In this document: positions 14,777-25,416 of the stretch, piece after piece
Position numbering within the stretch: position 1 is the stretch's first letter
Layout: each line of letters starts with the position of its first letter
Assembly: GCF_963678635.1 (NCBI RefSeq)
Contig: NC_087065.1
Location: 45,295,919 to 45,359,918, forward strand
Reading direction: 5' to 3'
Length of the DNA: 64,000 nucleotides
DNA from: Symsagittifera roscoffensis
Taxonomy: Eukaryota > Xenacoelomorpha > Acoela > Convolutidae
The notes under the pieces: generated by a model
What the model was told of the DNA's origin: nothing
Seen by the model: the letters and a program-made list of their open reading frames with translations, nothing else
Databases searched by the model: none
Program-made: the position numbers and the translations under genes

Positions 14777-17344
14777 ATTCTTTCAACTATTATGAAGAGA
14801 TCTATATGAAATTTTTGTTTCGTGGTAAAACTTTGTGTTCAGATGAACCAAAGAGTGACAAGACATCTCATTTTTAAAGATTTTTCACAGAAAAAAGTAT
14901 TATAATCTTTAATAATAGATTATAACAGATCATAAGAGATTATAAGAGTTTTTAAGAGATTATAAAGTATTTTCGGAAAAAATATAATCAATCATAATTG
15001 ATTATAAGTTTTTATAATGTCACGAAAAATGTTATCATTATAATGGTTTATAAATCGTTTAAGCATCTAAATTTGGCGCTTATAATTAAATATAATTTTG
15101 ATAAAAGTACATTTATAATTGTAGTATAATCGATTATTTTTTCTTTTTACTGAATGTGGGTTTCTTGTCCCGTCTGCTAACTTGCATTGCCATTTTTCTT
15201 TTTTAGCGCAAAAAATTCGAAGCTCCGCTTTGCGTGTGTGTAAAAATTGTTCTATGTGCTCGAGTAAGGTGGTCACAAATTTTTAATACAGTTAATATAT
15301 TCATTAGATTACCATGTTTTTTCCTTGAGTTGCACAAGTTTTCCGCAGAAAATGCATAGCGTCTCGTTTTCTATAAGTTTTCCTAAAATGCAGTGATGCC
15401 ATGTTTTTAGATCTAGGTAGAAATACAGGTTTCATTCTCGTTGAAGCTTTGAATACCCATTCACTCAAAGTTTTGAAAAATGTTCTCATAGTTGAAAAGC
15501 TCAACTCGTCGTTTGATTTATATCTGACTTGATTCGGCTTTTCTTGTTATTGATCAAAATTGGTTGAATTCATTGGGAATTTTTGGCTTTGTTAGGTTTT
15601 TTTTTTACTATCACGCAAAAAAAAATTCGATAAAAAATAACGTTAAATAATTTTTATACTTTTGCTTTTCAAGGGTCAACATTTTTGTAAATTTAGTCAT
15701 CAAAAAATTGTATTGTTACTGGATGGAAAACACCTTAATGATCAAAATTTCTATTAAGTTTTTTTAGATTTTGTGTTGATTAAAAAAAACATTCAATGTA
15801 ACTTTTTGATGATTAAATTTTTCTAAGTTTTGTTTTGGAGATAAGATGGAAAAAGATAATCAGTGAAACTGTACATGCTTCATGCTTGATGCACGTGCTT
15901 AGATGACTGAAAATCACCAAAACAATTTTTGATAGAATTTTAAGAAATTGATAACAAAAATTAATTATTGCGCCATGGAGAATCAAGTCATGTAACTGTT
16001 TCTATGATATTTAAACTCTCAATCGGTACTATGCTAATGGAATTCGACCACAAAAAAAACAAAGAAGCAGGAGAAGCAACTCCGCACCCGCTGCCATGTT
16101 TTGTATTTTTTCCAATTTTACTTAGTCAATCTGTGTGGTAAAACAAACAACATCAGTATAGGTTGTAAGCATTTTGATCAAGGATATTTTAATTCTCATG
16201 AGCCGTTAAAGTTTCTGCAAGAAAATTGTTTTTCCCATTTTGCCAAGTTTTTTGATAAGTTCAGAGAGTGCATGTCTCTAGGTATGCTCAAAAACCTAGA
16301 CCTATGTCTCAATTAACCTTTGCAAAATCTTGCTACCCGGGCTAAAGTCTTAAAGTCTTGACTCATGATTTTACTGAAAAAATCAAATGATATCCGTTTA
16401 CGAATTTTTGGATCGAACGCCAGCAATATCGACCTTGTATGCCGAACAAGGTACGCGTTCGACTATGTTGGTTCTTTATGATTTTGGTTTGACAGTTCCG
16501 GCTATCGATTGATCTCTTCTATCAATCAGAGTAATGTGATTTTGTTCTTGTCCTAATTTGACATTGTTTGAAAATGACATTAATAAGTTTGACCCTTTAA
16601 AACTTATATTCGTCAGGAAAAAGTTGTTTTGTTCACTACAAAATTATATTGCATTGGAAATGGGATATCGATCTAATGATAACAATTTTTTATGTCAAAT
16701 TTCTCAAATTTTCGAGGACTTTTTTTTTGACGAAATTGATGACATCAAGATTTGACTTTTTATATTTTTTGTGGCCATGAAATCCCAATCTTAGCCACGC
16801 AGTTTCATTTTGGAAGATTTCCAAAGGCCACAAAACTGAATAATGCTAATAAAATGGTTTTGATGAAATTTTAAACTGTTTGAAAAAAAAATGCGCCAAA
16901 ATTTCGGAAATATATGACCAGCATTTCTCACCAATACAGGCAACCGTAATTGTGGTCTGTTGATTTAAGCAAAAAAGCTACATATTTGACCTGATTTTGA
17001 CAACACTTATGAGGACTTTATTTGAAGAATTCGTCCTACAAAGCGCATGGGAAGATAACGGTCACTTCCTGAAATTTTTTCAATTCAAGGTCTTGAATAC
17101 TTAAGTCGCTCAGCCTTTGATATTGAAACTGCCTTCTGTAAATCAACATTGACTCAATAATAACCATTGGTTTTCCTTTGAAATTTTAATATCTCAAGAG
17201 CAATAATTGAATTTTGATATCAGAGTAAACCCGTTTATCTAAACGCACATCAACCACCAATGAGATTTCGAGAGCGTTTCACTAGCTGCTTGATAGCTTT
17301 ATAAAACCTCAAATTGCAAAAAACTGAATGTAATTGAAAAAACA
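14777..17344. other. Non-coding AT-rich region
   Basis: 14880-15150 carries more GATTATAA/TTATAATC words. 15150-17344 has no recognisable exon, RNA gene or transposon; short ORFs at 16101-16316 and 16558-16755 lack codon bias and neighbours. Confidence 0.4.
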
Positions 17345-18189
17345 CTGCTCGTATCGGGGTCAAGCACTGAAGGTTTCGACTGCCTTCTAAGGTCTAGGGA
17401 GCAGTAATATCATGTAAAAATTAAATGTAATAAAATAAAACAAACTTTTTATTTTCAATTTAAGATTTTTTGTGAAAATCGTCCTCCAACACTTGCTCCT
17501 GCAAATATGCCTATTTCAACCAGTTTGGAACGATTTCTTACACTGATTAAATCTCCGCTTACGCGTTAAAAGCGGGTTTAATTAAATAATTCGGAATTAA
17601 TTAATTAAATAAAAGCGGAATTAATTTAATTAAATTAATTCTTCAAATCCCCCATAACTTTACGAAAAATGATCGCAGGTGAAATATCTTTGCAAATTTA
17701 AGCTCAGAACAACAATAATTTATCAATGATACAAACAAAAATGGCTAGTTGAAAAGTCTAAATTTCTGACCAGTCAATCAGCAGATTGGTCTCTAAAAGC
17801 AGAATGGCTCCAAGAGCAGAAAAACAGAAAATAATTAACTTTAATAACCTGATCGGTAAATTAAGTATAATAATATTCAATACTACCCAAGTATCTAAAG
17901 TTTTATGCATAATTTGAGTAATTAATCGAGATTTTTTTAAAATACAATTTAAAAAAACTTGATAAAATTTTTCAATTCATGAATTACTTATTCATTTTCT
18001 TGATATTATTGACGATTCTGATAATTGTTTTGTTATCAATTTGCCCGTATTAACCAGTAAGAGTTAATTTTTTCTGCTTTTCTGCTCTTGGACCCATTCT
18101 GCTCTTAGACCATTCTGCTTATTGCTCTGCCTCCGTCGAAATTTGTCTGAAGAAAAAAACCACCCCGAGCACAAATATTCCGTTATTTT
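17345..18189 (-). repeat. Dispersed repeat family R1, copy B (reverse orientation)
   Basis: Reverse-complement counterparts of the R1 blocks: CTGCTCGTATCGGGG near 17347, CCCATAACTTTACGAAAAATGATC near 17649, and CCACCCCGAGCACAAATATTCCG near 18160. A stretch at about 17770-18120, absent from copy A, is an insertion of unknown sequence. Confidence 0.6.
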
Positions 18190-18427
18190 CGTTTACGCTC
18201 TGTTTTTAGGAGGCACAATGTTTTTATTGGTTATATATGGCCCCACTTGAACACAAAGGGGCATATATGTCAAATTTAAACCGACAGAGCGCGAGTTTCA
18301 GATCTTTTCGTTTACGCTCTGTTTTTAGGAGGCACAATGTTGCTATTGGTTATCTATGGCCCCACTTGAACACAAAGGGGCATTTGTGTCAAATTTAAAC
18401 CGACAGAGCGCGAGTTTCAGATCTTCT
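18190..18427 (+). repeat. Perfect-to-near-perfect tandem duplication, unit 119 bp
   Basis: The unit at 18190-18308 is repeated at 18309-18427 with only a few differences. Each unit begins with CGTTTACGCTCTGT and carries ACAGAGCGCGAG near its end, so an 8-bp inverted word (CGCTCTGT/ACAGAGCG) brackets the unit. The near identity indicates a recent duplication. Confidence 0.8.
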
Positions 18428-18817
18428 CTGTCAATTTTTTAAAATCTAGCTCAAAAGTTATCAAGTTATACTTTAATTTTAGTATCAAACCTAAAAAGAA
18501 AAAAAACAGATTTTTTTCTATATTTTCTATACCTTGAGGTGGTGATGTGAGTAGTTTTAGAATAACTCTATTCAAAGTTTTCGATGCTCTCGTTAGTTTG
18601 GTTTAGTTCGTTGGTTTTTGTCGTTATTTTCCACTGTCCACGTTAAAGCTAAAAGATGGCCTTCCCAAAATTGCACCAAAGAGCGAGTCTATTATAGCCG
18701 TATTGTTTTTTTTTTTCACTTTTCGCCGAATTTTGCAGCTCTCATTTTGGTAGCAGGGAAGTGTGATGCTTAACTTGTAATGTGGCGATGTTGCTATTTA
18801 AGCAGAATTACCAAAAC

Positions 18818-19270
18818 AAGACTGCTCGTATCATCGTATCAGGGCGAAGACTGCCTTTTAAAGTCTATGGAGCAATAATAACATGAAGAAAATAAATGAA
18901 ATGAAATAAAAAATGACTTTTTTCTTAAATGGAGATTTTTTGTGAAAATGATTTGTGATAAACCCCCATACGCCATATAAAGTACAAAGTAATAGATATC
19001 GATCTCAGTATCAAATCAATTATGGCAAATAAGCGTAGGGAATGATTTCTAAAATAAGGGAACAATTTCTATAACGGCAATCTTTATACCCCCATAACTT
19101 TACGAAAAATGTTCACAGGTGAAATATCTTTTTAAGTCTCAGCTCAAGACAACAATATCTTTTGAATGGTATTTAAAAATTCCGTCAAAAATGGCATGTT
19201 AAAAAGTCGAACTTTGTCTGAAGGAAAAAACCAGCCGAGCACTAATATTCCGTTACTTTCGTTACGATAT
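18818..19270 (-). repeat. Dispersed repeat family R1, copy C (reverse orientation)
   Basis: Shares with R1 the blocks ACTGCTCGTATC, CCCATAACTTTACGAAAAATG (near 19090) and CCGAGCACTAATATTCCG (near 19236), all in reverse orientation. It ends about 10 bp from the left LTR of element 1, so element 1 inserted immediately beside it. Confidence 0.6.
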
Positions 19271-19279
19271 GCTTTATAA

Positions 19280-19688
19280 TGAGTTAGGTCCTTGTGGTTA
19301 ACTCATAGAGTAATTTCGGATATGGTACACCGTCTGCTCGTCACGCTATCTTATTTTCGGCCGGATAGATTCGTGCAACTTCTTAGTCTAATACCGATCC
19401 TAATCTTACTCTTATATCTACTAGTCTCAGGGTGTTTAACTAGTCTCTGCTAGGCTCAATAGATCTAGAGTATACTGGCTTATTGCAACTACTGTAGTTC
19501 TCTTGGAGAGGCAACTAATTTCTAAGTTAAATTCAAATCTCTCTGGTGCTGAAATTACAAGTAATTTCAGCACTTACAAATAAGTGGGTTGTTAGTTAGA
19601 TGGATTATGATTGGTTAATATTAAATATTTTACAGTGGTAAAATACCTAATTTATCCAACAATAAAATGTAGTTTAGATCAGGTTCCA
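19280..19688 (-). repeat. Element 1 3' LTR
   Basis: 409 bp, same termini and same internal landmarks as the 5' copy (inverted repeat at 19546-19573, TATAAG complement at 19411-19416). It should supply the polyadenylation site. Differs from the 5' LTR by about seven substitutions and no indel. Confidence 0.95.
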
Positions 19689-19708
19689 CCCATCCGGGGT
19701 TTACAGAG
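19689..19708 (-). other. Element 1 polypurine-tract region
   Basis: Directly upstream of the 3' LTR on the minus strand, ending CCGGATGGG next to the TGGAACC of the LTR. Identical in element 2 (46357-46376). The purine tract is short; the conservation and position support it as plus-strand primer site. Confidence 0.6.
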
Positions 19709-20127
19709 TTTTTTAGAATTATCTTTCTTCTCCGCAATTGAAGGATGGATGATGAACGTTGGTATTTGGCGAACATCATTTTCTTATCCGGTTCCTCTTG
19801 AAGAAGAACGTTCCAGGACGCTGGAATTAGGGATAGGAAATTGTTATTGCGTCATTCGACAACGACTCTGATCTCCAATGAAATCAATCCGATTTCAAAA
19901 TGGTTTGCTATGTCAGGTTTTTCTGTATTAGTAGAGAACTGTTTTGTGTGCTGCCTCGTCTGGGAATGGCGTGAATATCGTGTGTGGAAGGGCTGCCTTG
20001 TAACTCGGATCTGTACGTATACTTGAGCATCGAGGTGATCAATGGTCTAGTTCAATGAAGTCCTTTTCTGCGAAGTCAAATCCTTTGAGTCGTGATTGTG
20101 GACGGCATGTCGGTTGTGTTTAGCCAT
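19709..20127 (-). pseudogene. ORF4 of element 1, remnant near the 3' LTR
   Basis: ATG at 20127 starts MAKHNRHAVHNHDSKDL, matching the element 2 start at 46738 (MAEHNRYAAHNHNSKDL). A stop follows about 30 codons in, but the same frame resumes with QVYVQIRVT, also shared. His/Asn/Gln-rich and hydrophilic. Probably a short 3' accessory ORF of about 95-130 codons; no family recognised. Confidence 0.45.
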
Positions 20128-21210
20128 TCTTTTGTTCGTGTGGGATGGGATCATCTAGTCTTTGGATGTTCGTCTTTGTTATATATGATCTATATACTGC
20201 AAAGTATGATTTAAATTCTATAAATTTATGTTAATTTACTTTTTTAATCATGAACTTAGTTAGTCGTTTTCACAAAAGTGTTTTGTTTTAGTTCAGTTAT
20301 TTTGAAGAGTTACTCACCCTTGAGTACCTCTTATTAAAAATAGAAGTGTGGTCACAAAGCGTGGGTGTAGCGCGGTGGGTTAGGCCGGCTGTAGAGCATG
20401 TTCAGGACGTCCTTCTCTGGTGGGTTAGGCCAGGAGTGGGAGTATGATTGCATGCTGTTTCTTTGAGAGGTCCTGTTATGTGATAACGTTTTTTTGTGGT
20501 TTTATGTTGGTCTTTCTTATGTTACTTTGGTTATGTCCTTTTTTCAAAAATCAAATTGTTGTTGGTATGGGTTTGTCTTGCTACTTGTTTGTGTTTTATT
20601 ATTTCTTTCTTAGACTTTATAATAGTCTTCAAAAGAAAAAATTATCCAGTTTTAAGCTGGGTTAATCCGGTTTGGGTACCGTTGGTTTTCTTTTCTTAGT
20701 CATGCTGTTATTTTATGATTTGTGGTGTTTAGTAAGCTGCGTTGGTTAGTTTGGTTTAGTGTATAATTCCTTTCCAACCGGGTTAAAGGAAAGTTTGAAA
20801 CTTGTTATCGTGTGTTAGAGTTGTTGATAGTGAAAGCTTGAAACTTAAAATCATTATTTAAACAATTCTTTGTGGGCGAGCTGTGCGAGTTTGGATAGAA
20901 TTCTTGTGCGAATGAATGAAAATATTGAAAAAGTTAGTACTGCTTTCTCATTTTATCAATTTATTGCAACGAATTTGAGTTTTACTGCGTTTTGGGGAAG
21001 TTTAAAAGTATGGTATGAATTTTACTACATTATTTAGTGCAAGAAATTAATGAGTTTTAAGATAATTTAACAAGCTTGTATTTTTATTTTTCTTTTCTGT
21101 TTTGTAGATGATTGTGGTGTGAAGACTAAAAGAATCAATCAAACATTGATAGAAAATGGTTAGTACAAATTTATTTTTATTAGTTCAAAGTATTTCCAAT
21201 TATATTTACC
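20128..21210 (-). other. Non-coding region between ORF3 and ORF4, element 1
   Basis: Carries a direct repeat of GGTGGGTTAGGCC (20369-20382 and 20418-20432), conserved in element 2 near 46995 and 47040, and several blocks conserved with element 2 (CCTTTCCAACCGGGTTAAA). Candidate RNA export or stability element because no ORF explains the conservation (inference). Confidence 0.4.
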
Positions 21211-22821
21211 TTAATCTTCTGGGAAAAAGCCGTGGGGGAAGATGTCGTGAATCATGTCTGATGTTGTTAATAATTTGGTTGTTAATAATTTGGCCTTGAA
21301 GGTCTTTGTGATGGGACAGAATATATACATTTGGGTAACTGGGTCATAGTTGCGGAGGATGCCGTGGAGGTTAGTATCTTTAATGCAAAATGTAAAATTA
21401 AGAAAAAATGGTGACGTGTATTTTGACTTAAGAAACTGAAAACGATGGTGAGGTTGTCTTGATGGGGTGTGTAAATCAAAATGATTTTGTATAAAACGAT
21501 AATATGTATATGTGTGCGTTTGTTTAGTGCGTAACATAATATTGTGGGAACAGTGCAAATCGCGTTCTTGTGGTGAAAGAAAGTAAAAGGTTAGTGAAAA
21601 TAACTGAAATTTATCATAGAAGCTCTCGTATGCTTGAATATCAACTGATGATTCTGAGATAATATGATCATGCTTTCTATCAAAAATATTAAGTGTGAAT
21701 AGGTATGATGTTTTGATGAACAATTTTTCTGTTAGTTGCAGGTTTGCGAAGCGGTCTTCATCTTAAAATTGATCTTGATTAGGGCGGATGATATTATGAT
21801 CGTAGTATTCTATTGCAAAATCGTTAGCTCGGGGTGCGGTGAATGTTTTTAATAATTTTTTATATCCAACGTAAGTAAATTGTCGAGGTGTTAGTGTTGT
21901 GGTGAGTCTATATAACATGTTTTTGTTCTTTTCGATACTTTCAGTAGTATTAGCCAATGGTAGGCAGAGGGGGTTAGTATAATTATAAGAAGCTGTCCAA
22001 TGAAGTGTTGGCATTAAAACAGGCTCATCAACAAAATTGCGTGTGTCGTTAGTATTGGTAGGTGTATTCAATGTATATTGCGGAAATGAGGGTAAGGTGA
22101 TTTCAAGAAAATTTTTCGTGTTGGTGTGTTGCGGGTGATTAATATATTCGCGGGCTGTTCCGGGTTTGGTTGGGAATGGGTGATTTGGAAATTTTCGTTT
22201 AAAAGTGCGATAAGCTCGGTGAGTACTGGTAGGTGTTTCGGTGGATGTGGATGATTGTGCTAATGATGGAGTGTAAGCTGAGGAGGGTGCGGGGGTAGGT
22301 GGATTTGAGGATGTTATTGTGGATGATAGTTGAGTTGATGTATTGTGAGGGTGTTGGGGTGTATTAATTGTTGTTGTAAAGTAATAAAATTATCATGCTC
22401 CTGGGAAATTTGGGGGGTATCTGGGGAATTATTATATGATCTGTCGGAATGAAGTGGAGAATAGGTTGGGTTTACTTGGGAAGCATAAGAAGGAGTGGAA
22501 ACGGATGGGAGTGGATGACTGGATGGGATGGGTTGAAAAGGGGGTTTTGAAAAAACTGAGGAGTTGTTCTGGGTATAGGTAGAGGGAAATGGTTCGGAGT
22601 CTGCAAATTCATCGGGGGTTTCTACATTAGAGTTATTAAATTGTGAGATAGTATGAAAAACTGAAATTATCTGAGTTAGTGTCAGAATTCGTGCTTGATA
22701 TTATATTAATAATTGGAAAATCGGGTGGTGGGAAAGCAAAAAGTGGGATTATTGGAATTTGAGTTTGGAGGTTGACTGGGTGGAAATTTGAGCGATGGAG
22801 GGATCCAAGTTGTCGGCTCAT
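21211..22821 (-). pseudogene. ORF3 of element 1: ~536-codon protein of unknown function
   Basis: ATG at 22821 overlaps the env stop as ATGA. One frame to a TAG-type end at 21211, with in-frame stops at 22636 and 21763 and probably others in the N-terminal part. The first ~200 residues are Pro/Ser/Thr/Asn-rich. The rest looks folded and is conserved in element 2: GTAREYINHP, VLMPTLHWTASYNYTNPLC, then FDRKHDHIISE, LHCSHNIML and a C-terminal MIHDIFPHGFF. No signal peptide or membrane segment seen. I do not recognise a family. Position 3' of env is where complex retroviruses keep accessory genes. Confidence 0.6.
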
Positions 22822-25414
22822 TGTGGGCTAAAAAAATGATTATTTTGAGATTGAAAAGTGGTGGTGTGGGGTTGTTCTATAATTTTTCATAAGTATTATC
22901 AATTTGTGTCATTATGTGTTGGATGGGACTTTGTGTTGTATTTAGTCTAGAATTTGGATTATTTGTGATTGCTAGAATTCAGAAGTTACGGGGAACTAAT
23001 GATAATGGATGGTTTTGTGGTAAGGGCGGCAATTGTGGTGCGGTAGGTGTTATATCTATATTATTATGTTCTTCGTCGTATGTGTTTTGTCTTGTGGATA
23101 TTTTTGTGTTATATTCTTTTATTTGTGCATCTAGAAGTATTTTGTTAATTGATGATGAAAAAATTCCAAAAAATCCTGCAAATAGTATACGTGCTACACT
23201 TGCTTGGCAATTTACTTGTGTGTGTATAACGCATGTGTTATAGATGATTCCTTTTTACAGTGAGAAAAGAAATCCTATAAAGTTAAACATGGCGTATAAG
23301 ATAATTAATTTTTCTAAGATGTAATAGGGCCATCCTAAAAAAGCTAGAATTTCGTTCTTTAAGGTGACAAAACAAAAAATATTTATAGGTGAAATATCTT
23401 GTGGTCTGTATTTTTCACCGTTTAAATATATGTAGTCTTTAATATCTTTAAAATATCCGCTATAGTCTTGTGTATAAAAGTCTGCAAATCCTGCGGTTTC
23501 GGCAAGTTTTCTTAAATTCTGGTCAATTGATTGTCGTTGTATTGTGTCCATTTGTGTTAATAATTCCTGAAACTGTTGTGTTCTAATGTGATGTTAGATA
23601 TCAGATCTAGAATATGTTCCAATTGATTGTAAATCAATATTTGGATTACGGGCAATAGCTCTGATGCTTTCGGGTGAAATTTTTTTGAGTGATTGCATTA
23701 ATGTAGGGTATGGTGTAAGTAGATAACATTTATCTTCATCAGGATTTAATTGTACTACATTGTGGCTATTTTCTTATCCACATGGGACTGCGGTATCCCA
23801 AAAATATGTTCTTCTTGAAAGTGTGTCGACAAAATGTACTTTATTTTTATAGAATATAGGGATTCTTTTATAACAACGTTTGTCTTCAAAAACATATAAT
23901 GGTGATACTTTTTTGGTGCAAGTATAAAACCATAATATGTTTCCATCATAGTCAAAAAAATTTGATCTGTTTCCTGCTAATAAGTATCCTGCGTAAGGTT
24001 TTTTTAGTACTGCTAGTGCGAGTGATTGTAGGATTTGTGTTCTTTCTAATTCGCATAGTTGATGAAGTGTTTCTAATTCAGAAAGTAACATTTCTTGAAA
24101 AATTCTACTAATTGTGTAGTCTAATTGCATGTCTAAGTGGATATCATAATGAATATTACCAAAATAGGTGCTATTCATTAGTGATAGTTCTTGTAACCGT
24201 GTGCTTTTACTGTCATATGGTTTTAGTTTTCCACCAGGTTGACCTTTGCTTTTCAGAAAATTAACTGGGACGTATGATGTTCCTTCATTTATAGGATGAC
24301 TTGTGGCATAAGGGTCAAATTTTATTTTTCCAGTGGTCATGTCGAAACTTTTTTCGTATTCGACAAGTATTTCAGAGTATTGTGTCTTATAGAGTGGATT
24401 TCTGATTTACATGCAAATTCTGTTTCTTGATAGATTTGAAAACGTGTTAATTTGTTTTCTATATCATGGATAGTTCTAAAATCATTATTTTGTTTACGAG
24501 ATGGGTTTACTTGTTCGTATGGCCTTGATTCTATAAAATTTTATCATTCGAGCGTGTATTTTTGCTACTTGAAATGTTGTGCATGTATCTTCGGGAAACC
24601 AAACAATTGTCGCTTGGGTCCTTGTTGTAGGATCACAATAACCTTGATCATTTTTGCAAGGTAATCTAATTCCTTGATAGCTCATGGTGTTATCAGTTAA
24701 ATCTCTTATGAGCTGTATTTTTTCAAGTTGTATTTTCCAATCAAAAAACATTATTTCTTGATATCCTTTATTTTTCGTGTGTGCTTTGCAGTTTGAAGGA
24801 TTATTTATTCCAATGTGTGGTATCCAGTGTTTATCGTGTATGTCATAAGTTAATCTTCCTGTTGCGTCGTTATATGGGTATTTTTCGTCTAATTTAATAT
24901 ATCCTTGGTATCGTTCAAGTTCTGCTTGATGTACAGAATCGGCAAAGACTTGAAAAGTTAATATTTTTCTGTCTGTGTTTTTATTTCTTGTGATATTCAG
25001 TCTGAGTAATTCGTTTTTACAATCATCGGGATTTAGATGTAAAAGTCGTTCTATATTACTTTGGTAAAATGATTCGTGATCAAGTCGGTTCTTATTTCCG
25101 TTGGAAACTTGTGAACAGTGTACTTTCTTTTCGGAAAATGTTGCTGTAATTTTATATTCTGTGACTGTTGTTGCTCGGGCTTTTGAATACAATGTTGCTA
25201 TTACATTTGTAGTTTCTATAGCTTGTGGTTCTGTTTCGCATCGTGATACTTGATTTATTGCATATTTGTGTAGTGTTTTTTGTTCGTTTTCTTCACAATC
25301 ATAGTGTGTTACTAATAAATCCTGGGTTCCTGTGCGAGGAGAAGGATTTGTGTTTTGTTCGGAAAGTATTAGAAAAAAGATGTGTTGAAATGTTAATATT
25401 TTTAGAATATACAT
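22818..25414 (-). pseudogene. Env of element 1: gB/chuvirus-like glycoprotein, broken
   Basis: ATG at 25414 followed by a signal peptide (MYILKILTFQHIFFLILSEQ); about 865 codons to a TGA at 22818-22820. Cys-rich ectodomain with a THYDCEEN start, and later a block with helix (LHQLCELERTQ), then WFYTC, RCYKRIPIF, FVDTLSRR and AVPCG, whose cysteine/aromatic order resembles the C-terminal ectodomain of class III herpesvirus gB and chuvirus glycoproteins (recognised by eye). One transmembrane segment (ILYAMFNFIGFLFSL) near 23270-23320, then a long tail. Breaks: frameshifts near 24540, 24405 and 22888; stops at 23774, near 23597 and at 23255. The stop overlaps the ORF3 ATG. Confidence 0.75.
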
Positions 25415-25416
25415 GT

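Noticed and set aside
13860-15150. CRISPR-like or regulatory array of TTATAATC words
   Set aside because: Spacing is irregular, words are degenerate and lie within transposon-derived DNA of a eukaryote.
22914-23243. Plus-strand ORF of 109 codons inside element 1
   Set aside because: Antisense shadow of the env membrane/tail region; not conserved as a protein. The same holds for the plus-strand ORFs at 29121-29528, 30755-31006, 53759-54091 and others in the elements.
24494-24500. Natural end of env at the first stop
   Set aside because: Coding sense continues in another frame and then returns, and the downstream region is shared with element 2, so it is a frameshift, not the gene end.
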